Of a stretch of DNA of 64,000 bases, positions 7,591 to 16,355 are shown in pieces. A program made the position numbers and the translations under genes. Below the pieces are notes generated by a model. That model was not told where the DNA came from and did not search any database. It was given only the letters and a program-made list of their open reading frames with translations. Location of the stretch: the NCBI RefSeq assembly GCF_014397005.1, contig NZ_JACGWS010000007.1:186001-250000 (forward strand), written 5' to 3'. The first letter of the stretch is position 1. Each line of letters opens with the position of its first letter. This DNA is from Kordia aestuariivivens (GTDB lineage: Bacteria > Bacteroidota > Bacteroidia > Flavobacteriales > Flavobacteriaceae).

Positions 7591-7621
7591 CAAATATACA
7601 TCTAATTAATTAATCTACAAA
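7591..7621 (-). promoter_or_regulatory. Bacteroidota-type promoter of rplU-rpmA
   Basis: On the minus strand TTTG (7618-7621) is followed after 19 nt by TATATTTG (7591-7598). This matches the known Bacteroidota sigma factor consensus TTG-N19-TAnnTTTG, about 40 nt upstream of the rplU start. Confidence 0.8.
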
Positions 7622-7629
7622 TACTTCTA

Positions 7630-8076
7630 TTACAGTTTATTGGGAATATTCCAACTTGGCTTAAATTTCTGCATAAACAATAGACTCAAAATCACTGTTG
7701 AAGCGAATCCTTCAATCAATATAATGAACAGTAAAAGCCCTGGTTCTGTGGCAACACTGCCCAAACTCATCGCCATTATTTTTTCAGCAAACGCTGTATC
7801 TATATGAAAGATATAAATCCCCATAAAAAGGGTGAAAATTAATGTTGCAACAAATCCTGAAATAATTCCGGCTTTAAATCCATCAAAATAATTGAAATGC
7901 ACACCTCTTTGTGCTTTCACATCTTTAATCACTTTATAAATCCCAAAAGCGACAATAACTCCATTTAGTATCCGCAACCAAGGGTTTTCATGCATGCCTA
8001 ACAAACGTACTGTCAAAAAATAGACTATTAATCCTAAGGCAATGAAACTTCCGTATTTTACTGTTTTCTTTTCCAT
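7630..8076 (-). CDS. DUF4199 domain-containing membrane protein
   Basis: Encodes 148 residues with four hydrophobic segments (SFIALGLIVYFLTVRLLG, LNGVIVAFGIYKVI, IISGFVATLIFTLFMG, LLLFIILIEGFASTVILSL). The order and the GVHFNYFDGFKAGIISGF segment fit the Bacteroidota DUF4199 family. It is predicted to be in the inner membrane. Its function is unknown, and it appears to be transcribed separately from rplU, whose promoter lies just downstream of its stop. Confidence 0.8.
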   Translation of the reverse strand: MEKKTVKYGSFIALGLIVYFLTVRLLGMHENPWLRILNGVIVAFGIYKVIKDVKAQRGVHFNYFDGFKAGIISGFVATLIFTLFMGIYIFHIDTAFAEKIMAMSLGSVATEPGLLLFIILIEGFASTVILSLLFMQKFKPSWNIPNKL

Positions 8077-8245
8077 GATAAATATTTCCGTTTACTATTA
8101 GTAACCAACTGACCTCCTTCAATATACGGAAAACAACCGAGGTATTAAAATAATATTAAAATTCCCGTATCGCTTGTGAGATGTAACAATTTTATAGAAC
8201 TTGCGTCCTATCTAAATAACTAAAGTTAAAAAAAAGTCTAACGCA

Positions 8246-9574
8246 ATGAAAAAAAGATTATTTTCAATAGCTTCTTTACTGCTTTTCGGATTCGTTTCCC
8301 AAGCCCAAGAAGTTAAGTTTGAAGAATATAACTTAGACAACGGTCTGCATGTAATTCTTCACCAAGACAACACTGCCCCAGTAGTTACTACTGCTGTTAT
8401 GTATCATGTAGGTGCTAAAGATGAAAACCCTGAACGTACTGGGTTTGCGCATTTTTTTGAGCACCTTTTGTTTGAAGGAACAAAAAATATTGAACGCGGA
8501 CAATGGTTCAAAATTGTATCTTCAAATGGTGGTAGCAATAATGCAAATACCACAGACGACAGAACATATTATTACGAAGTTTTCCCTTCAAACAATTTAC
8601 AATTAGGATTGTGGTTGGAATCAGAACGTATGTTACATCCAGTAATCAACCAAGATGGTGTTGATACACAAAACGAAGTTGTAAAAGAAGAAAAAAGACA
8701 ACGTGTAGACAATCAACCTTATGGACATATTCTTGAAGAAATCAAGAAAAACATGTTTAAAAAACATCCATATAAAGGAACAACCATTGGAAAGATGGAA
8801 CACTTAGATGCTGCAACACTCGATGAGTTTATGGCATTCAATAAAAAATTCTACGTTCCTAATAATGCAACCTTAGTAGTTGCTGGAGATTTTGATACTG
8901 CGAAAACAAAGAAAATGATCAACGATTATTTCGCAGCTATTCCAAGAGGCGCAGCTATCGAAAGAAATTTCCCGAAAGAAGATCCGATCACAAAAGAATT
9001 TCGTGCAAAAGCATACGATCAAAATATTCAAATTCCTATGGTCATCGCTTCATATAGAACTCCTTCTTTTAAAACAAGAGACGCAAGAGTTTTAGATATG
9101 ATTTCTTCGTACTTAAGTAGTGGAAAAAGTTCTAAACTATACAAACGTTTGGTTGACGAAAAGAAAATGGCATTAGCTGCACAAGCAGTAAACATTAGTC
9201 AAGAAGACTACGGAACGTATGCTGTATTAGCGCTTCCATTAGGTGAAGTTACATTGGATGATTTAATTGCTGAAATGGACGACGAAATCAAGAAAGTTCA
9301 AACTGAGTTGATTTCTGAGAAAGATTACCAAAAACTTCAAAATAAATTTGAGAACAACTTTGTAAATTCAAACTCTAGCGTGCAAGGAATTGCAAACTCT
9401 TTAGCTAGATACAATGTTTTGTACGGAGATACAAACTTGATCAATACTGAAATTGATATTTACAGATCTATTACAAGAGAAGAAATTAGAGAAGTTGCGA
9501 ATAAGTACTTAAATCAAAACCAACGTTTGATTTTAGAATATTTACCAGCTGAAAAAACACAAGAAAAAAAATAA
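8246..9574 (+). CDS. M16 (insulinase) family zinc peptidase, catalytic subunit
   Basis: Encodes 442 residues with a signal peptide (ending GFVSQAQ). The inverted zinc motif HxxEH is HFFEH at 69-73 within the usual GFAHFFEHLLFEGT context, and the Glu pair in NEVVKEEKRQR (148-149) supplies the third ligand. The C-terminal half is the non-catalytic M16 repeat. The size fits the single-unit bacterial M16B peptidases that work as a catalytic/non-catalytic pair; the gene downstream at 9672 is the partner. Likely periplasmic or surface-linked peptide degradation. The two genes are 97 nt apart with a conserved leader element between them. Confidence 0.93.
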   Translation: MKKRLFSIASLLLFGFVSQAQEVKFEEYNLDNGLHVILHQDNTAPVVTTAVMYHVGAKDENPERTGFAHFFEHLLFEGTKNIERGQWFKIVSSNGGSNNANTTDDRTYYYEVFPSNNLQLGLWLESERMLHPVINQDGVDTQNEVVKEEKRQRVDNQPYGHILEEIKKNMFKKHPYKGTTIGKMEHLDAATLDEFMAFNKKFYVPNNATLVVAGDFDTAKTKKMINDYFAAIPRGAAIERNFPKEDPITKEFRAKAYDQNIQIPMVIASYRTPSFKTRDARVLDMISSYLSSGKSSKLYKRLVDEKKMALAAQAVNISQEDYGTYAVLALPLGEVTLDDLIAEMDDEIKKVQTELISEKDYQKLQNKFENNFVNSNSSVQGIANSLARYNVLYGDTNLINTEIDIYRSITREEIREVANKYLNQNQRLILEYLPAEKTQEKK

Positions 9575-9578
9575 AAAG

Positions 9579-9652
9579 ATCATGAAATGAGTCCTTTACT
9601 TTTAGGTAAATTAGACTTAAAATTTTTTGACGAATTCCATTTGACCTATTAA
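9579..9652 (+). promoter_or_regulatory. Conserved leader element before the second M16 gene
   Basis: ATCATGAAATGAG (9579-9591) and CGAATTCCATTTGACCTATT (9631-9650) match the element at 4310-4385, with the first block again starting 93 nt before the ATG. It lies directly after the stop codon of the first M16 gene. Confidence 0.5.
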
Positions 9653-9671
9653 AAACATTAAAAAATAACAA

Positions 9672-11765
9672 ATGAAAACAAGAATATTTTCACTCCTTGT
9701 ATTGTTTTTAGCTTCGCTAACAATGCAAGCCCAAATAGATAGATCAGTGCAGCCAAAACCTGGACCAGCACCAAAGATCAATATTGGAAAACCACAAACG
9801 TTTACACTGAAAAACGGACTTACAGTAATGGTTGTTGAAAACAACAAATTACCGCGTGTATCTGCAACATTAACAATTGACAATCCACTTGTTGTAGAAG
9901 GAAGAAAAGCAGGTCTTACAAGTTTAGTAAGCTCTTTATTAGGAAGTGGTTCTACTTCAATTTCTAAAGATGATTTTAATGAAGAAGTTGATTATTTAGG
10001 AGCTTCGTTAAATTTTGGTTCGCAAAGTGCTTTTGCTGGATCACTTTCAAAGTACTTTCCAAGAATTATGGAATTAATGGCTGATGCCGCTTTGAATCCT
10101 AACTTTACAGAAGAAGATTTAGAAGCTGAAAGAGCTAAGATTTTAGAAAATTTAAAATCTGAAAAGAAAAATGTTGGAGCTATCGCAGGAAGAGTTCAAT
10201 CTGTATTAGCGTATGGAGCAAATCATCCTTACGGAGAATTCATTACTGAAGAAAGCATCAAAAATGTTACACTTGCTGATTTAAAAGCTTTTCACGCTAA
10301 ATACTTCAAACCAAACAATGCATATTTAATTATTGTTGGAGATGTAAAAGCAAAAGACGCTAAGAAATTAATAAAGAAGCTTTTCAACAAATGGGAGAAA
10401 GGAACTATTGTTGCTGATACATACGGTACGGCAAAGAATGCCACTTCAACAGAAGTAAACTTCATTGATATGGAAAATGCTGTACAATCTGAATTAAGCG
10501 TTCAGAACACAGTAACACTTACCATGAAAGATGAAGATTATTTCCCTGTTTTAATCGCTAACAACATCTTAGGTGGTGGTGGAGAAGCACGTTTATTCAA
10601 CAACTTACGTGAAGACAAGAAATTTACGTACGGTTCATATTCAAGAATTGGAAACAACAAAAAAACAATTTCTACATTCAAAGCTACGGCAAGTGTACGT
10701 AATGCAGTAACAGATAGTGCTGTTGTTGAAATCTTAAAAGAAATTAAAAAGATTTCTACGGAATTAGTTTCTGATGAAGAATTAAAAAATGTAAAAGCTA
10801 AATACGTTGGAAACTTTGTTATGGGAATTGAAAGACCTGCTACGGTTGCAAGTTATGCTTTGCGTATCAAGACTCAAGATTTACCAAAAGATTTCTACGA
10901 AACATACTTAGAAAAGATTGAAGCAGTAACTAAAGAAGATGTATTGAGAGCTGCTAAAAAATATTTCTTAAAAGATAACTTACGTATTGTAGTTACAGGA
11001 AAAGGAAGTGAAGTAATTGATGCTTTGGAAAACTTAACATTTGACGGGAAAAAGATTCCTGTAAAATACTTTGACCAATCTGGAGAGCCAACAAAAAAGC
11101 CTGAATTCAAGAAGCCAATTCCTGCTGGAGTTACTGCTGAAACAGTAATTGCTGATTATATCAAAGCTATTGGCGGAAAAGATAAATTAATGAACGTCAC
11201 TACAATTGTTCAAGAAATGGGCGCAACTTTCCAAGGAATGGATATGTCTATGAAAATGAAGCAAAAAGCTCCTAACTTATTATCTGTTGATGTAAGTATC
11301 GCAGGTATGGGAAGTGTGAACAAGCAAGTATTTGATGGTGAAAAAGGATATATGGCTGCACAAGGTCAAAAAAGAGATATGCCAGCTGATAAGATTGCTG
11401 AAATGAAAGCTAAAAAATCACTTTTTGAAGAACTTACTTTTGGAGAAAATAGTAAGATGGTTTTAAAAGGTATCGAATCAGTAGATGGTAACGATGCTTA
11501 TGCGATTGTTATTGAAAAAGCAAACGGAGACAAATCAACTAATTTCTACGATGTTAAATCGGGATTAAAAGTGAAAGAAAGTTCAACTGTAAAAGGACCG
11601 GGAGGACAAGAAGTTGCTCAAGATCGTTTCTTTGGTGATTATAAAGAGGTTGACGGTATAAAAATACCACACTTAATGATTATCCCTGCGGCAGGACAAA
11701 AAATTGAAATGGTTGCAGTTTCTACAAAAATAAATGCACCTTTAACAAAAGCTGATTTCGAGTAA
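9672..11765 (+). CDS. M16 family protein, non-catalytic partner with C-terminal extension
   Basis: Encodes 697 residues with a signal peptide (LFLASLTMQAQ). The first about 440 residues are an M16 fold, but at the place of the zinc motif the sequence is GLTSLVSSLLGSGS, with no HxxEH, so it should be inactive. The second M16 half carries the usual NNILGGGGEARLFNNLRED region. From about residue 480 there is an added domain (AETVIADYIKAIGG... to the end) resembling the lipid-binding outer-membrane-lipoprotein-like domains often fused to Bacteroidota M16 proteins. It presumably forms a heterodimer with the gene product at 8246. The gene ends in a strong terminator. Confidence 0.9.
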   Translation: MKTRIFSLLVLFLASLTMQAQIDRSVQPKPGPAPKINIGKPQTFTLKNGLTVMVVENNKLPRVSATLTIDNPLVVEGRKAGLTSLVSSLLGSGSTSISKDDFNEEVDYLGASLNFGSQSAFAGSLSKYFPRIMELMADAALNPNFTEEDLEAERAKILENLKSEKKNVGAIAGRVQSVLAYGANHPYGEFITEESIKNVTLADLKAFHAKYFKPNNAYLIIVGDVKAKDAKKLIKKLFNKWEKGTIVADTYGTAKNATSTEVNFIDMENAVQSELSVQNTVTLTMKDEDYFPVLIANNILGGGGEARLFNNLREDKKFTYGSYSRIGNNKKTISTFKATASVRNAVTDSAVVEILKEIKKISTELVSDEELKNVKAKYVGNFVMGIERPATVASYALRIKTQDLPKDFYETYLEKIEAVTKEDVLRAAKKYFLKDNLRIVVTGKGSEVIDALENLTFDGKKIPVKYFDQSGEPTKKPEFKKPIPAGVTAETVIADYIKAIGGKDKLMNVTTIVQEMGATFQGMDMSMKMKQKAPNLLSVDVSIAGMGSVNKQVFDGEKGYMAAQGQKRDMPADKIAEMKAKKSLFEELTFGENSKMVLKGIESVDGNDAYAIVIEKANGDKSTNFYDVKSGLKVKESSTVKGPGGQEVAQDRFFGDYKEVDGIKIPHLMIIPAAGQKIEMVAVSTKINAPLTKADFE

Positions 11766-11787
11766 ATCACTATTGAAAATAAATCAA

Positions 11788-11818
11788 AAAGCTCTAAGAA
11801 AATCTTAGAGCTTTTTTT
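11788..11818. terminator. Bidirectional terminator
   Basis: AAAGCTCTAAGA pairs with TCTTAGAGCTTT around AAA, followed by T6 and preceded by an A run. It lies between the convergent M16 and EamA genes. Confidence 0.92.
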
Positions 11819-11830
11819 ATGCTTTATAAT

Positions 11831-12718
11831 TTACGCTGTTCCTTTTTTACTTCGTTTATTCACCAAATACACACCTACCAAAATTATAATTCCGCCTACT
11901 ATTTGGTAAAAACTCAATCGTTCTCCAAAAAACAATCCCCAAAAAATTGCCACAACTGGCATAGTATACGTTACGGAAGAAGCAAAAATTGGACTTGAAA
12001 TCTGCACCAATCTGCTGTAAATAACTTTAGCAATCGCAGTTCCAAATAATGACAAAACGATTACATAACCCACAGCTATTTGCATCGCTACATCGTGCAT
12101 TATATAACTAAAAAAACCTGTATATATTAGTATAATCAATGCAGGAATTACAATGATGACAAAGTTTCCTGTCACGATTGCAAGCGCATTCAAATCATTC
12201 AAATACTTTTTGATGATATTCACGTTCAAACCATAGCCAATGGTTGCGAGTAAAACGAAAATACTAAACCAATAGTTCTGACTCGGATTAAAATCTGCGC
12301 CAGCAATAACCAACACTAAGGTCCCGATTAAACCAATAAAAACGCCCAAAACTTGTCGTTTGGTAACAACTATACCAAAAAATAACATCCCAAAAACAAT
12401 TGTATTTAAAGGCACCATTGAATTTAACATACCAGCTACAGAACTGTCCAATTGTTCTTGCGCAATGGCAAATAAAAACACAGGAAATAAAGATCCGGCC
12501 ATTGCTGTCCAAAAAATCCATTTCCATTGTGAACGTTTGATTAACTTTATTTTTTTCAAGCCTATCGGGAATAAAAACAAGGCAGTAATCACAATACGCA
12601 ATGCGCCTAACTGAATGGAATTTAATCCTTCCATTGCGAGATCAATCAGAATAAACGAACTTCCCCAAATCAATGATAATATAATGAGATACACCCACTT
12701 TAGTTTTGCATTGTCCAT
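11831..12718 (-). CDS. EamA/DMT family transporter
   Basis: Encodes 295 residues with about ten hydrophobic helices in two repeated halves, the drug/metabolite transporter (EamA) layout: LIWGSSFILIDLAMEGLNS near the N-terminus and FASSVTYTMPVVAIFWGLFF in the second repeat. It ends in a basic cytoplasmic tail (NKRSKKGTA). The substrate cannot be deduced; relatives export amino acids, purines or other metabolites. It is transcribed alone, divergent from the metal-binding lipoprotein gene. Confidence 0.9.
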   Translation of the reverse strand: MDNAKLKWVYLIILSLIWGSSFILIDLAMEGLNSIQLGALRIVITALFLFPIGLKKIKLIKRSQWKWIFWTAMAGSLFPVFLFAIAQEQLDSSVAGMLNSMVPLNTIVFGMLFFGIVVTKRQVLGVFIGLIGTLVLVIAGADFNPSQNYWFSIFVLLATIGYGLNVNIIKKYLNDLNALAIVTGNFVIIVIPALIILIYTGFFSYIMHDVAMQIAVGYVIVLSLFGTAIAKVIYSRLVQISSPIFASSVTYTMPVVAIFWGLFFGERLSFYQIVGGIIILVGVYLVNKRSKKGTA

Positions 12719-12854
12719 TAGTACGGTTCAAAATTATCACGCAAAAGTCCGACAAATATTTCTAATATTCTGATCCTAATTGTGTAATTTTGTAATATTC
12801 TAATAGGTGAAATCTATATAGGTTTCTCAAATTAATTTGATAAATACAATCCTT

Positions 12855-13400
12855 ATGAAAAAAATATTTTTAGTGTGCGCAATGGCAATCGCCATTATAA
12901 GCTGTAAAAACAATACAACACCAGAAACTGTAACTGTTGATACACAAGCAGAAACTGTAAAAAAAGAAGCGAATACAAAAGATGTAGCTGCCAACTATAA
13001 CAAAGCTGAATTTAAAATTGATGGTATGACTTGTGCTATTGGTTGCGCAAAACGTATTGAAAGCAAATTAGCGTCTATGGAAGGTGTAAAATCTGCAAAG
13101 GTAGATTTTGACCAGAAATTAGCAATGGTTGAATACAACGAAGCAAAAGTTGATTTTGATGCCTTAACAAGTACTGTGGCGAAAGTTCCTGGCGATTATA
13201 AAATTTCAGACATGAAAAATGTAGATGCTTTTGCAAAAGCATGTAAGGCAGATTGCAAAATGGACTGTTGCGCTAAGAAAGGTGAAACTAAAAAAGCATG
13301 TAAAGCTGATTGTAAAATGGCGTGCTGTGCGAAGAAAGATGCTAAGAAAACCGCTTGCGCAGAAGATTGCAAGAAAGAATGTTGCACTAAGAAAGTGTAA
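12855..13400 (+). CDS. Heavy-metal-associated domain lipoprotein with Cys-rich tail
   Basis: Encodes 181 residues from the ATG at 12855, preferred to an upstream TTG at 12837 because it starts the lipoprotein signal MKKIFLVCAMAIAIISC. Residues about 50-115 are an HMA (copper-chaperone-like) domain with the motif GMTCAIGC; the two Cys should bind a soft metal such as Cu(I). The last 55 residues repeat a Cys-Lys unit three times (ACKADCKMDCCAKK, ACKADCKMACCAKK, ACAEDCKKECCTKK), giving 12 cysteines, a probable extra metal-binding tail. It is monocistronic with its own terminator. A role in copper or other metal handling is likely; the exact metal is not shown. Confidence 0.85.
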   Translation: MKKIFLVCAMAIAIISCKNNTTPETVTVDTQAETVKKEANTKDVAANYNKAEFKIDGMTCAIGCAKRIESKLASMEGVKSAKVDFDQKLAMVEYNEAKVDFDALTSTVAKVPGDYKISDMKNVDAFAKACKADCKMDCCAKKGETKKACKADCKMACCAKKDAKKTACAEDCKKECCTKKV

Positions 13401-13438
13401 TTTCTATTCTTAATAAGAATTATAGAAACTCATTATTT

Positions 13439-13486
13439 TGTCAGTTGTGATCAGAAGAAATCCTGATCATAACTGACATTTTTTTA
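13439..13486 (+). terminator. Terminator after the HMA lipoprotein gene
   Basis: TGTCAGTTGTGATCAG pairs with CTGATCATAACTGACA over an 8-nt loop (one G-T pair), followed by T7. Confidence 0.9.
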
Positions 13487-13496
13487 TTTAATAAAA

Positions 13497-13646
13497 TTAG
13501 TAACAGTAAATCCCAGGAGGACAAATTGAATGAGATGGACAGAAACATGAATGGTTTGGATCTAAACCACCCTTTGTTTCCAAAGAATTAAAATTTGTAA
13601 TCGTTTTTTTAGTAAAAGCAAGGCTTTTGATTCGTGATTTTTTCAT
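13497..13646 (-). CDS. Orphan lanthipeptide-type precursor
   Basis: Encodes 49 residues: leader MKKSRIKSLAFTKKTITNF, then LETKGGLDP with the double-glycine, and a core with four cysteines (HSCFCPSHSICPP... YC). The leader fits the MKKS..K.L.L.KK.I..L pattern of the other precursors here. Upstream of the ATG the minus strand reads GATTATTAACCAAAAATTAT, close to the leader before peptide B1. Unlike the other nine peptides, no TPR/AraC regulator gene is adjacent. Confidence 0.7.
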   Translation of the reverse strand: MKKSRIKSLAFTKKTITNFNSLETKGGLDPNHSCFCPSHSICPPGIYCY

Positions 13647-13836
13647 GATACTATAATTTTTGGTTAATAATCAGGAAGTTATGTAAACAAATTATCAACC
13701 CGCTACGGGAACACCGTAGTTAACATTTATAAGACAGAAATGAAACAACCAACAATTCGACTAAGCTCAGTGTTCTGTATACTATAAAGTTTTGATCATA
13801 TAAAAATCTAAAAGAAAAGCGAAGCGATCTAGCAAT
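13647..13836. other. Intergenic region with dispersed-repeat sequence
   Basis: Apart from the upstream region of the orphan peptide this holds TTCGACTAAGCTCAGTG (13756-13772) and, near 13812-13835, an AAAGCGAAGCGATCTAGCAA segment. Relatives of both occur together at 62294-62418. I see no gene. Confidence 0.5.
13756..13772 (+). repeat. Dispersed short repeat (TTCGACTnnGCTCAGTG type)
   Basis: TTCGACTAAGCTCAGTG is nearly the reverse complement of CACTGAGCGAAGTCGAAGTG at 62294-62313. Short sequences of this type are scattered between genes in many Flavobacteriaceae genomes (recalled, not searched). Confidence 0.5.
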
Positions 13837-14400
13837 CTACTCTTTCCACTTCAAAGTTTCTATCAACATGCGAATGTCTTTTTTAATGTACACAACCGCA
13901 GGATAAATAGAATCGTAATTTGGTATTGCATTAAAGTACAATGAACCTGTTAAGAAATGTTTGGTGCTATCTGTGACGTAAAATTGTGCTTGAGAAGCAG
14001 CGTTTCCTTCTACTTCATAGACCATTCCATATACACCTTGTTCCTTATTATCATAAATAGTTGGCTCAATAGCATCAGCTTTTACGGCATGTTCGTACGT
14101 AAGTTTTTGAACATCTTCTAACAATTGATTTAAGTTTCCTTCAATAGGAATGTATGATAAATGTAAGGTTCCGTTGAGCGCAGGATACTCTAAATTCATC
14201 CAGCAATTTTTCTTGGGAACAATGGAAGCAAGTTGGTTTTTTTCAAACGTATACGGACAATCGAATTGTACTTTGGCATAATTTGCCTCAGGATATTCTA
14301 AGCGCAAAAATCCGTTTGGTTTTGGCAACACTTCTCCTCCACATGAAATTAAGAGGATGCTCAGAAGCAAAACAATACTTGTATATTTTATAATCTTCAT
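13837..14400 (-). CDS. gldD: Gliding motility lipoprotein GldD
   Basis: Encodes 187 residues with a lipoprotein signal (LLSILLISC). The mature start PKPNGFLRLEYPEANY, the FDCPYTFEKNQ segment and the final IRMLIETLKW are characteristic of GldD. GldD is required for gliding in Flavobacterium johnsoniae, and its mutants are also defective in surface protein secretion. Its start codon overlaps the gldE stop by one base, so the two are cotranscribed, as in other flavobacteria. Confidence 0.95.
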   Translation of the reverse strand: MKIIKYTSIVLLLSILLISCGGEVLPKPNGFLRLEYPEANYAKVQFDCPYTFEKNQLASIVPKKNCWMNLEYPALNGTLHLSYIPIEGNLNQLLEDVQKLTYEHAVKADAIEPTIYDNKEQGVYGMVYEVEGNAASQAQFYVTDSTKHFLTGSLYFNAIPNYDSIYPAVVYIKKDIRMLIETLKWKE

Positions 14401-15701
14401 TATTTGAGTGTTACTTTTACTTGTTTCAATCGCTTATTGTCAATCACTTCCACAGTAAACGTATAGTTGCCAAAGTTTATTTTATCCTTTACTTTCGGGA
14501 AACCTCTAAATATCTCCAACACAAACCCTGCAATCGTTTCCGATTCTCCTTTGTGCGATTCAAACTCGGAAGCATCTGCAATTCCTATAATTTTATAAAA
14601 ATCTTTTAAATTCGTTTTTCCTTCAAAGACATAATTTTTATCATCAATCTTAGAATAATGTACATCTTCATCATCAAATTCGTCGCTAATATCGCCTACA
14701 ATTTCTTCAATAACATCTTCCAACGATACCAAACCAGAAGTTCCTCCGTATTCATCAACCACAATAGCTAAGTGAATTTTCTTATCTTGAAATTCGCGCA
14801 GTAAATCGTCTAGTTTTTTATTCTCGGGAACGAAATAAGGTTTTCGAAGTAAATTTACCCATCCATAATCAACAGTGTCAATATGCGGAATTAAATCTTT
14901 TACATATAAAATTCCCGAAATATCGTCCAAACTTTCTTTGTATACTGGAATTCGAGAATATCCTTTTTTGACAATTTCTTGAATTACTGTGTTGTAACTC
15001 ATATCTTCTTTCAACGCAAAAACGTCCATACGCGGTTGCATCACTTGTTTAGTATCTGTGTTTCCAAAAGAGACAATTCCCTGTAAAATTTTCTGTTCTT
15101 CTAACGTTGTTTCATTTTCAGATGTTAACTCTAATGCTTGCGATAGTTGATCAACAGAAAGATACGAACGTTGTTTTCCAAGTTTTTTCTGAATCAATCC
15201 AGATACAAAACTCATTGGCAAACTAATTGGTGTAAAAATTTTATGCAAAATATTCAGGGGATATGCCATCATCGCCGAAAATTTGTGTTTGTTTCTGCTT
15301 GCGTATACTTTTGGTAAAATTTCGCCAAAAAGTAAAATTAAAAAAGTAACAACTCCAATTTCTATCACTAATCGAATCCAAGCAGTTGTAATTCCTGAGA
15401 AAAACAAATCGCCCAGCGAAGCAAATAATAAAACCGTTGTGATATTTATAAAATTATTCGCCACTAAAATCGTTGCCAATAATTTTTTAGGATTCAGTAA
15501 CAATTTAGCGACCAATCGCAATCGTGTAGAATCAGATGCGGAAGCTTCGTTTACTTCGGTTTGTGATAAAGAAAATAGCGCTACTTCTGCTCCGGAAATT
15601 AAAGCAGAGCAAAATAATAAGATACCAAAAAAAACAATCTTAAAAATATCAAGTCCGTCAAAGGCGGTTGTAAAGATTAGTATACTGGGTTCTGGATCCA
15701 A
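14400..15701 (-). CDS. gldE: Gliding motility-associated protein GldE (CorC/HlyC-like)
   Basis: Encodes 433 residues. A DUF21/CNNM-type membrane domain (about 15-190, several helices, LFCSALISGAEVALFSLSQ) is followed by a CBS pair (about 215-335, VMQPRMDVFALKED ... VVDEYGGTSGLVSLEDV) and a CorC/HlyC C-terminal domain (to 433). This architecture is shared with magnesium/cobalt efflux proteins. In F. johnsoniae gldE lies beside gldD and extra GldE partly suppresses gldD-family defects. Here the one-base gldE/gldD overlap is kept. Confidence 0.93.
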   Translation of the reverse strand: MDPEPSILIFTTAFDGLDIFKIVFFGILLFCSALISGAEVALFSLSQTEVNEASASDSTRLRLVAKLLLNPKKLLATILVANNFINITTVLLFASLGDLFFSGITTAWIRLVIEIGVVTFLILLFGEILPKVYASRNKHKFSAMMAYPLNILHKIFTPISLPMSFVSGLIQKKLGKQRSYLSVDQLSQALELTSENETTLEEQKILQGIVSFGNTDTKQVMQPRMDVFALKEDMSYNTVIQEIVKKGYSRIPVYKESLDDISGILYVKDLIPHIDTVDYGWVNLLRKPYFVPENKKLDDLLREFQDKKIHLAIVVDEYGGTSGLVSLEDVIEEIVGDISDEFDDEDVHYSKIDDKNYVFEGKTNLKDFYKIIGIADASEFESHKGESETIAGFVLEIFRGFPKVKDKINFGNYTFTVEVIDNKRLKQVKVTLK

Positions 15702-15727
15702 AATTTCAATCGTTAATTAAACTTATT

Positions 15728-16222
15728 TTAAAATGGTAGATCATCGTCTTCTCCCGCAGGCGAAGCTTGTGGCGCTTGTTGTTGTTGTTGTGAAGGCCCT
15801 GGCTGCGCAGCTTGATGATTTGGCGTTGCGTTTGTATTTGTGTTAGTATTGCTAGCTGGCGTTCCTGTGTTCGATTGTGATTCTTTCTTGGTTGATAAAA
15901 ACGTAAAATCAGTTACTTGCACTTCCGTAGAATAGCGTGTATTTCCATCTTCACCTTGCCATTGTCTGTTTTTCAAACGTCCTTCTACATATACTTTATC
16001 GCCCTTACTCAAATATTTTTCGCAGATTTCGGCTGCTTTATTACGGACAACAATATTATGCCAATCTGTATTTACAACGCGTTCGCCTGTTTGCTTATTT
16101 GTATATGAATCGTTTGTTGCAATTGGAAAACGTCCAATACAACCGCCACCTTCAAAGTAATGCATTTTTACTTCATCGCCCAAGTGCCCTATCAACATTA
16201 CTTTATTTAGTGTTCCGCTCAT
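15728..16222 (-). CDS. ssb: Single-stranded DNA-binding protein
   Basis: Encodes 164 residues starting MSGTLNKVMLIGHLGDEV. I chose this ATG rather than one 45 nt upstream because SSB family members begin here. The OB fold spans about 1-110 (GRFPIATNDSY, VYVEGRLKNRQW), a flexible Asn/Thr/Gln/Pro-rich linker follows, and the acidic tip EDDDLPF is the protein-interaction tail. It stands between mutY and gldE on the same strand. Confidence 0.96.
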   Translation of the reverse strand: MSGTLNKVMLIGHLGDEVKMHYFEGGGCIGRFPIATNDSYTNKQTGERVVNTDWHNIVVRNKAAEICEKYLSKGDKVYVEGRLKNRQWQGEDGNTRYSTEVQVTDFTFLSTKKESQSNTGTPASNTNTNTNATPNHQAAQPGPSQQQQQAPQASPAGEDDDLPF

Positions 16223-16288
16223 GTTCTTAAATTTCTGTGTGATAAAATTATAGACTCCGTTCTTCAACGGGGTTAGTTCAACTTACAA

Positions 16289-16323
16289 TTTTGAGTGCGC
16301 CTTATTTTAGGCTTCTCAAAATT
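16289..16323 (-). terminator. Possible terminator between mutY and ssb
   Basis: ATTTTGAG and CTCAAAAT form an outer stem with an inner GCCT/AGGC stem. No clear T-run follows on the minus strand, so it may instead be a processing or regulatory hairpin in the ssb leader. Confidence 0.4.
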
Positions 16324-16355
16324 TGGTTTCACTAATCAAATGTACTAAAAAACCA

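Noticed and set aside
16223-16267. Upstream start for ssb adding 15 residues
   Set aside because: SSB proteins begin MSGTLNKV; the extension has no support.
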